From: Yersinia enterocolitica | GTDB lineage: Bacteria > Pseudomonadota > Gammaproteobacteria > Enterobacterales > Enterobacteriaceae | Reading direction: 5' to 3' | Assembly (NCBI GenBank): GCA_002082245.2 | Contig: NBTC02000002.1 | Location: forward strand, 4,650,001-4,714,000 | DNA: 64,000 nucleotides | Shown: positions 59,059-64,000 of the stretch, piece by piece | Position numbering within the stretch: the stretch's first letter is position 1 | Layout of the letters: each line of letters begins with the position of its first letter | The notes under the pieces: generated by a model | The model's input: the letters and a program-made list of their open reading frames with translations, nothing else | Database searches by the model: none | What the model was told of the DNA's origin: nothing | Made by a program: the position numbers and the translations under genes

Positions 59059-59439
59059 ATGCACACGCACAGATTGGTCACTGAAGGATTAGTAAAAATT
59101 GAAGATGGCATGGGGTACATTGATATTGAATTTGTTTTTGCGGGAGATGAAAAACGTTCCATCACCGTGAGGCTAATGTTCTGTCCCCCCCCTCTTTAGA
59201 TCCTGTGGCAGCAGGAAGAGCTAAACCCGACACAGATATTTGCAAAGCCTGAAGGCTCAATTGACCTATTGCTACATGAGTTACATTATCTCTATAGCGC
59301 GTTAGTTGACTTCATGCTTAGGGTGGTTGACATTGAAAGCACACAACGTCTGTATTTCTCTGCTGAGAACGAAGCCTTAATACGATATATCCAAGGTATG
59401 TTAAGCGGTTTGCCAGAGAGCGTAATCTCACCTACCTAA
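59059..59439 (+). pseudogene. Unknown gene interrupted by an in-frame amber codon
   Basis: ATG at 59059 opens a frame (MHTHRLVTEGLVKIEDGMGY...) that stops at TAG 59197, directly after a run of eight C. The same frame is then open for 79 more codons (ILWQQEELNPTQIF... to ...GMLSGLPESVISPT) and ends at TAA 59437. Both parts have protein-like composition, and the second has no good start of its own, so a nonsense mutation (or paired slips around the C-run) in a 126-codon gene is the simplest reading. Alternatives are two separate short genes or a recoded stop. I do not recognise the family. The following ORF starts on the base after the terminal TAA. Confidence 0.5.
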
Positions 59440-59601
59440 ATGATGGGGCTTGTTATGCGATACGAACGCGGCACTACCCACACGAAGGGTAAAATTGATT
59501 TTAAAGCGATTCATGATGGCAAAGTCGAAATGTTCAAACGATTTATGGCTGCTAAAGAAGTTGCTGAGCGCAAAGGTGAAGTGATAGTAAAACCGCTTTG
59601 A
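59440..59601 (+). CDS. Small unknown protein coupled to the interrupted gene
   Basis: The 53-codon frame begins MMGLVMRYERGTTHTKGKID immediately after the stop of the preceding gene (TAAATGATG), which suggests coupled translation. The product is highly basic (KGKIDFKAIHDGK, MFKRFMAAKEVAERKGEVIVKPL). Met6 at 59455 is an alternative start. No homologue was recognised. A terminator-like hairpin follows at 59629. Together with the interrupted gene it forms a small accessory patch between conserved tmcA and ypfH. Confidence 0.4.
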   Translation: MMGLVMRYERGTTHTKGKIDFKAIHDGKVEMFKRFMAAKEVAERKGEVIVKPL

Positions 59602-59628
59602 TCTCATCTGCTTATAATGATAATGAAT

Positions 59629-59650
59629 ACAGGCTAATTGGCCTGTTTTG
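59629..59650 (+). terminator. Terminator of the small accessory patch
   Basis: The stem ACAGGC / GCCTGT with a six-base loop is followed by TTTTG. Confidence 0.6.
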
Positions 59651-59813
59651 TTGATAATAAATTACTCGAGCAATCGACTATCCACCGAGTCAGATCCCGC
59701 ATCCGCCGTTACCTTCAATAATTCCCACCAACTCCATCAATAAAACCCAATATCTCTCCGAAACCTGCAGCGTATAGTAACGTTATTGTCATTTAATGAT
59801 TAAAGGCCGCTTG

Positions 59814-60449
59814 ATGAATCAGACTTCTATCGTAGTGCAGCAACCGGCAACGCCAGAACAATTAATATTATTGTTTCATGGTGTTGGTGATAGCGCCGCT
59901 GGAATGGCACCGGTCGGTAGCCATTTTGCACAAGCCTTTCCTCAGGCGCTGGTCGTCAGTGTTGATGGTATATTCGCCAGCAACATGGGGAGTGGGCGTC
60001 AGTGGTTCTCAGTGCAAGGTGTTACTGAGGATAATCGTCAGGAGCGAGTTAATGCGGTGATGTCGCAATTCATTGATATTATACGTTATTGGCAACAGAA
60101 GAGTGGCCTTGGGGCACAGCAGACCACCCTGGTCGGTTTTTCGCAGGGCACGATTATGTCATTGGAGGGGGTGAAAGCTCAGCCGCAGTTAGCCGGGCAA
60201 GTTATTGCGTTTAGTGGCCGTTTTGCGACGTTACCACAGCAACCCATCGCTGACGTGGTGATCCATTTTATTCATGGTGAGCAGGATGGGGTGATTCGTG
60301 TGGAACATGCCAAGGCTGCAACCAGTAGCTTAATGGCTTTGGGCTGCCGCGTAACACTGAGTCTGGATGCCAATACTGGGCATGGTATTAATCAACCAAT
60401 GCTCAAACTGGCTATCGACCATTTGCGTGACGATATTGCAGCGAGGTAA
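59814..60449 (+). CDS. ypfH: YpfH, alpha/beta-hydrolase esterase
   Basis: YpfH is a carboxylesterase of the phospholipase/carboxylesterase family with activity on short acyl esters; its natural substrate is unknown. The 211-residue product has the oxyanion strand LILLFHGVGDSA, the nucleophile Ser110 in VGFSQGTIM, an acidic residue in FIHGEQDGVI and the catalytic His in TGHGINQPM. The ATG at 59814 has AAAGG seven bases upstream; an ATG six codons earlier has none. It is convergent with ypfN. Confidence 0.92.
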   Translation: MNQTSIVVQQPATPEQLILLFHGVGDSAAGMAPVGSHFAQAFPQALVVSVDGIFASNMGSGRQWFSVQGVTEDNRQERVNAVMSQFIDIIRYWQQKSGLGAQQTTLVGFSQGTIMSLEGVKAQPQLAGQVIAFSGRFATLPQQPIADVVIHFIHGEQDGVIRVEHAKAATSSLMALGCRVTLSLDANTGHGINQPMLKLAIDHLRDDIAAR

Positions 60450-60502
60450 TTCACCCTGACGAAGGGGGCTGGCCCCTTCGTTTGATGTGACTCGAGCTTT
60501 AC

Positions 60503-60697
60503 TTATTTTTTCTTGTTCTTATCCGGCCAGTCGTCATCGTCGTCCCATTGCGCATTGTTATCGCGATGAGGTGGTAATTCTGGTTTGTTTTTTAAAAAGC
60601 TTTTATGATCAAGACGGCGTAACTCTTTGATGCCGTTTAAGATAATACCCGCAAGCAGGATAAGTATGATCCACCAATAATCTGCTAACCAGTGCAT
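60503..60697 (-). CDS. ypfN: YpfN, small membrane protein (UPF0370)
   Basis: The 64-residue protein has one membrane segment ([21 protein letters not shown], about 6-26) and a strongly charged tail with DDDDD and a terminal KNKKK. Length and pattern match E. coli YpfN. Function is unknown. The ATG at 60697 has AAGGAA seven bases upstream; upstream codons run into an ERIC repeat. Confidence 0.9.
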   Translation of the reverse strand: MHWLADYWWIILILLAGIILNGIKELRRLDHKSFLKNKPELPPHRDNNAQWDDDDDWPDKNKKK

Positions 60698-60717
60698 GGT
60701 TAAGTTCCTTCCGTTGA

Positions 60718-60852
60718 TATACCTGTCATCTTTCAAACTGCCGGTGTGGCTGCACTCAAGAACCTGAATCACCTGACTGCGTAAGCACGTCGGGATTAAT
60801 CAACCTTATTCTCGCTTGCCGACTTCCTGCATCTTGGAATCTATAGGGTATG
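60718..60852. repeat. ERIC element between ypfN and the M15 peptidase gene, overlapping its 3' end
   Basis: The left end TATACCTGTCATCTTTCAAACTGCCGG, the core ACCTGAATCACCTGACTGCGTAAGCACGTCGGG and the right arm CGACTTCCTGCATCTTGGAATCTATAGGGTAT are all present. Short form. The right terminus includes the stop codon (60841-60843) and the last three sense codons of the M15 peptidase gene. Confidence 0.85.
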
Positions 60853-61518
60853 AATAAATCGCGAAAAAATCATGGGTAAATGGCTTGTCAGCCACTCACT
60901 GCCTGCCACATCCTGTGATTGCCAAGCTTCTAGTAGAATGTTGGGTGTCAGTAAATGTTCCGCCGCCGCAGCTAACGGGCGATAACTTAGGTGCCAAGGT
61001 TCTGCTGCAATACCGCCGTTATCCTCGCTAAATGGCCGGTAAAAACCAAATTCAGCCATATGAACATCCAGCCACTGGGTCAACGGATAAAAATAGCCAC
61101 TCGCTTGGTATTCCCATGGCTCCAGCTGTAATTTAGTCTCTGCGGGCAACAGGGAGGGATCGTAAATATCCAGATCACTGCCCCAGTGATGGCGGCTGGC
61201 TCCCGGCAGGGCAGACCAGCGTAAAATAGCCTCACAACGAGCCTGAGCATCAAGTTGGCAAATCTCTATCGGCTGGCTGTCTTTATCTAATACTGGTCGC
61301 TCACCACGAAATTTACCATTCCAGATCGCTAATTGGCGGTCAAAATCGCGAAAAGTGCTGGCAGGTTGTAAATCAAACCCCGCTCGTTTAGCGGCTTGTT
61401 GCATAGCCTGAAAGGCCGCAACAGCTTGTGGTTGCAGGCGATGGTTGCCGCTTAACACCGTCAGATGATCGGTTGAACGGCCGGTAAGCATCTCTGGTGT
61501 TAATGTATTAGCTGTCAT
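60841..61518 (-). CDS. M15-family metallopeptidase (D-Ala-D-Ala carboxypeptidase-like)
   Basis: The 225-residue protein has the peptidase M15 (VanY-like) zinc motif [10 protein letters not shown] (Ser108, His110, Asp117) and the second motif EPWHLSY (Glu173 catalytic, His176 zinc ligand). A Tyr/Phe-rich region between them is typical of enzymes acting on peptidoglycan stem peptides. No signal peptide is visible, so its site of action is unclear. Its start overlaps the dapE stop by four bases, so the two are co-translated, linking diaminopimelate synthesis with a cell-wall peptidase. Its last codons come from an ERIC end. Confidence 0.85.
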   Translation of the reverse strand: MTANTLTPEMLTGRSTDHLTVLSGNHRLQPQAVAAFQAMQQAAKRAGFDLQPASTFRDFDRQLAIWNGKFRGERPVLDKDSQPIEICQLDAQARCEAILRWSALPGASRHHWGSDLDIYDPSLLPAETKLQLEPWEYQASGYFYPLTQWLDVHMAEFGFYRPFSEDNGGIAAEPWHLSYRPLAAAAEHLLTPNILLEAWQSQDVAGSEWLTSHLPMIFSRFIHTL

Positions 61519-62642
61519 GCGATGAGCTGCTCCATAATTCGCTGATACATCCGGCTCAGTAGTTGCAAGTCAGCGGCGTGAACACATTCATTCACTTTAT
61601 GGATAGTGGCATTAACCGGCCCTAACTCCACCACTTGAGCACCCATTAACGCGATAAAACGGCCATCAGAGGTGCCCCCGGTGGTTAACAGTTGCGGCGT
61701 GATTTCAGTGTAGTGCTCAACAGCATTAATTACTGCATCGACCAGCGCACCCCTTGCGGTAAGAAAGGGTTGACCAGACAACACCCACTCGAGGGTGTAA
61801 TTTAGTTGATGGCGTTTCAACAGCGCCTCTACGCGCTGCTTAATCATGCTGTCAGTCAGTTCTGTACTGAAACGGAAGTTGAACTGCACATAGAACTCAC
61901 CGGGAATCACATTATTGCTGCCGGTTCCGGCATGCAAATTGGCGATCTGCATACTGGTGGCGGGGAAGAACTCATTGCCTTCATCCCATTGTGTAGCAAC
62001 CAGCTCATTCAGGGCTGGCATGGCACGGTGAACCGGATTATCCGCTAAATGAGGATAGGCCACGTGCCCTTGAATTCCATGGATACGCAAGTTGGCAGTA
62101 ATAGAACCCCGGCGGCCATTTTTCACCACATCGCCGACTCGGTCAGTACTGGAGGGTTCGCCAACCAGACAGTAATCCAGCCGCTCGTTACGCGCCATCA
62201 ACGCATTCACGACTTTGACCGTACCGTTAATGGCCTTGGCTTCTTCATCGGAGGTAATCATAAATGCCAGCCGGCCTTTATGTTCTGGATGAGCCGCGAC
62301 AAAACGTTCGGCGGCGACCACCATTGCAGCCAGTGAACCTTTCATATCGGCGGCACCACGGCCATACAGCATGCCATCACGAATGGTCGGTTCAAACGGT
62401 GGGCTGCTCCAATGGCTTTCATCACCGGTGGGGACCACATCGGTATGACCGGCAAATGCCAAGGTTTCACCTTCGCCGCGCCAGGCCCAGAAATTAAGGG
62501 TATCGCCAAAATTCATAGGTTCTACCGTAAAACCGATAGCCTCTAAGCGCTTAATCATGATCGCCTGGCAGCCCGCATCAGAAGGGCTGAGCGACGGGCG
62601 TTTAATTAATTGTTGGGCCAGTTCGATTACCGGACAGATCAT
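61515..62642 (-). CDS. dapE: Succinyl-diaminopimelate desuccinylase DapE
   Basis: DapE hydrolyses N-succinyl-LL-diaminopimelate on the way to lysine and cell-wall DAP. The 375-residue M20 di-zinc hydrolase has [13 protein letters not shown] (zinc His, catalytic Asp), [12 protein letters not shown] (bridging Asp), [13 protein letters not shown] (catalytic Glu and zinc Glu) and a C-terminal zinc His in [12 protein letters not shown]. Start chosen at ATG 62642 with GAGG upstream; it matches the E. coli length. It follows yffB by one base, so yffB-dapE-M15 peptidase form one operon. Confidence 0.96.
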   Translation of the reverse strand: MICPVIELAQQLIKRPSLSPSDAGCQAIMIKRLEAIGFTVEPMNFGDTLNFWAWRGEGETLAFAGHTDVVPTGDESHWSSPPFEPTIRDGMLYGRGAADMKGSLAAMVVAAERFVAAHPEHKGRLAFMITSDEEAKAINGTVKVVNALMARNERLDYCLVGEPSSTDRVGDVVKNGRRGSITANLRIHGIQGHVAYPHLADNPVHRAMPALNELVATQWDEGNEFFPATSMQIANLHAGTGSNNVIPGEFYVQFNFRFSTELTDSMIKQRVEALLKRHQLNYTLEWVLSGQPFLTARGALVDAVINAVEHYTEITPQLLTTGGTSDGRFIALMGAQVVELGPVNATIHKVNECVHAADLQLLSRMYQRIMEQLIA

Positions 62643-62643
62643 G

Positions 62644-63054
62644 TTATTGCACCTCGATAACGTGTTGTTTAATATTATGTTGTTGAATAAAAAGTTGATA
62701 ACTTTCAGTTTTGAAGCCCAGCAGCATTTCGCCATTGGTGGCTTCCAGTAGCGGGCGTTTAATTATGGCTGGCTGTTCTAGCATCAGCGCTTTGGCGGCC
62801 AGAGCATCGGTTATTGCATCACGTTGGGCTTGTGGCAATTTACGCCAGGTGGTACCGCGCGTATTGAGCAATGGTTCCCAACCCAGTTGATCGATAAAAC
62901 CTTGCAGGCGTTCGTCACTCAATCCGTCTGCACGATAATCGTGAAACTGATAGGCAATACCTTGCTCTTCCAGCCAGCGGCGGGCCTTTTTTATGGTATC
63001 GCAATTTTTAATGCCATAAAGGCGCAATGATGGAGTGGCTAGGCTATCTGACAT
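62644..63054 (-). CDS. yffB: ArsC/Spx-family protein YffB
   Basis: The 136-residue thioredoxin-fold protein has a single catalytic-type Cys18 in [21 protein letters not shown] and the family loop [14 protein letters not shown]. It resembles E. coli YffB (118) with a longer N- and C-terminus. YffB binds glutathione in some relatives, but the substrate is unknown. The gene immediately precedes dapE as in E. coli. Confidence 0.92.
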   Translation of the reverse strand: MSDSLATPSLRLYGIKNCDTIKKARRWLEEQGIAYQFHDYRADGLSDERLQGFIDQLGWEPLLNTRGTTWRKLPQAQRDAITDALAAKALMLEQPAIIKRPLLEATNGEMLLGFKTESYQLFIQQHNIKQHVIEVQ

Positions 63055-63214
63055 GGAAAAATAATACCTCGGCTAGAATGGCAAATCAGGTCAGCCGTAT
63101 AGACGACTGCCCGGCTCAAGGGGAGCAATTTGCCCATAATGCGGGAAAATGTGATTTGAATCCAGACGGCTATGCGTTGTTGAGCGCGGCGGTAATCAGA
63201 ACTGAGCTGTTGAT

Positions 63215-63688
63215 TTAGCCAATACGGTCAAGGTTAGCGGCATATTGGCGAATTGCTTTTTGGTAGAGGCTGATGTCCTGATGGTTTGAGGTTTCAGCCA
63301 GCAATATCAATAACGCAGCGACTGCCTCTTTGGTTTCACCGAGGTTATACAGTGTCATGGCGCGGAATAAGGTAATCTCTTTCGCTTGTGGGAAATGGGC
63401 TAACGCGCGGTCAAATGTATCCAGTGACTCTTGATATAACCCCAGAGCGCGATAAGTGCTGCCCAGCCCCAAATAAGCCTCCTGCAACTCTTTACCTACC
63501 AGATTGTGCTCAATAGCGGCCCGATAGAATGGGATTGCCTGCAACTCCAACCCCTGCACATCATACAGTGAGGCAATCTTATACAGCAGACTGGCGTTAT
63601 CTGGTGAACGACGCAGTAAGTCCAGCGCCATTGCCACCGCATCATCATAACGGCCCAGCTCTTTTAATGAGTCGATGGAGTGTTTCAT
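63215..63688 (-). CDS. Tetratricopeptide-repeat protein, unknown function
   Basis: The 157-residue protein from the ATG at 63688 is mostly TPR helices: DAVAMALDLLRRSPDNASLLYKIASLYDVQG, AIPFYRAAIEHNLVGKELQEAYLGLGSTYRALG and SLDTFDRALAHFPQAKEITLFRAMTLYNLG. It is likely a cytoplasmic interaction scaffold. A TTG 13 codons upstream could add residues but has no better ribosome binding site. It is upstream of yffB-dapE, separated by a 160-base gap in which I see no gene. Confidence 0.8.
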   Translation of the reverse strand: MKHSIDSLKELGRYDDAVAMALDLLRRSPDNASLLYKIASLYDVQGLELQAIPFYRAAIEHNLVGKELQEAYLGLGSTYRALGLYQESLDTFDRALAHFPQAKEITLFRAMTLYNLGETKEAVAALLILLAETSNHQDISLYQKAIRQYAANLDRIG

Positions 63689-63882
63689 GGTTGTGCTCTG
63701 TATTTTGCCAATAACGGGTTTTGTCAAAAACGGCGTTTACCCCTATATATCTGAGCACGCTACTCTCGAATGATAAAACAGGCAAGTGATGTAATGCTGG
63801 CTGAGGAAACTCAGTGACAGGGCAAAATTCAAGATCTCTGCGACAGATCTCATTTCAACCGTTAGGTAGCTTACTTTCAATT

Positions 63883-63910
63883 TTGACTGTTCAAAAAATA
63901 GGCGTATAAT
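63883..63910 (+). promoter_or_regulatory. Sigma-70 promoter of ypfM
   Basis: TTGACT (63883-63888) and a perfect TATAAT (63905-63910) are separated by 16 bases, 27 bases before the ypfM ATG. It is one of the strongest consensus promoters in the window. Confidence 0.75.
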
Positions 63911-63936
63911 TGGCCGCGATAATTAGAGAGGATGTT

Positions 63937-63999
63937 ATGGTTGAATTTGAGTTAAGCACGTGGAAAGAGTTTATCGATGCTATGCTGCGTAAGGCATAA
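63937..63999 (+). CDS. ypfM: YpfM, 20-residue conserved small protein
   Basis: A 20-codon frame from ATG 63937 to TAA 63997-63999 encodes MVEFELSTWKEFIDAMLRKA. It aligns with E. coli YpfM (19 residues, with conserved E-L-x-x-W-K-x-F-I-x-x-M-L-R-K). AGAGAGGA lies about six bases upstream, and a strong promoter precedes it. The position near dapE matches E. coli. Function is unknown. Confidence 0.82.
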   Translation: MVEFELSTWKEFIDAMLRKA

Positions 64000-64000
64000 G

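Noticed and set aside
63027..63218. 63-codon plus-strand frame in the gap between yffB and the TPR gene
   Set aside because: Overlaps both neighbours antisense, has no ribosome binding site and no recognisable protein character.

Overview
The window is a stretch of enterobacterial chromosome, almost certainly Yersinia. The proteins read as close relatives of E. coli K-12 gene products. The srl, mdtABCD-baeSR, ppk-ppx and gcvR-bcp/dapA-bamC-purC blocks are in enterobacterial order, and the intergenic spaces carry many ERIC repeats, including the longer variants known from yersiniae. There are no rRNA or tRNA genes, no CRISPR array, no recognisable insertion sequence and no intact prophage. The species is not assigned.

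Layout. 1-900: a cut-off unknown gene (minus) and the lysozyme inhibitor ivy. 1061-6371 (minus): the complete sorbitol operon srlA-srlE-srlB-srlD-srlM-srlR-gutQ, with a perfect palindromic operator upstream. 6749-9669 (minus): lipid kinase yegS, the CRP-linked small RNA cyaR and the tRNA hydroxylation gene trhP (yegQ). 9962-11649 (plus): an accessory two-gene module encoding a HipA-type kinase and then a HipB-type repressor, preceded by three evenly spaced operators. 11728-23375 (minus): yegP, baeR, baeS, mdtD, mdtC, mdtB, mdtA, the envelope-stress two-component system with its RND exporter. 23633-30373 (minus): yegD, the diguanylate cyclase dgcE, the magnesium channel mgtE and small yfgG. 30547-34183 (minus): ppx and ppk. 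34493-39220 (plus): a PstC-PstA-PstB-like transporter with oversized permeases and no PstS or PhoU. 39338-41818 (plus): two tandem FliB-type flagellin methylase genes.

41850-64000 is mostly housekeeping: speG, purN-purM under a PurR operator, upp-uraA, hda with a CTG start, yfgD, bepA, perM, bcp-gcvR, dapA-bamC, purC, ypfJ, a DUF441 membrane protein, tmcA, ypfH, ypfN, an M15 peptidase, dapE, yffB, a TPR protein, and the 20-residue protein ypfM at the right edge. A short accessory patch (59059-59650) between tmcA and ypfH holds an unknown gene interrupted by an amber codon, plus a coupled 53-codon ORF.

Two themes go beyond routine annotation. First, at least twelve ERIC or ERIC-derived elements occupy the gaps, several inside operons. 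Their ends supply a ribosome binding site and start codon (mdtD), ribosome binding sites (purN, srlM) or a stop codon (M15 peptidase). They occur in nested size classes that differ by hairpin-bearing inserts. Second, the hipA-first kinase/repressor module has an operator array of TGAGC-N8-GCTCA sites at exact 41-bp spacing. It is the best candidate here for a poorly described system.
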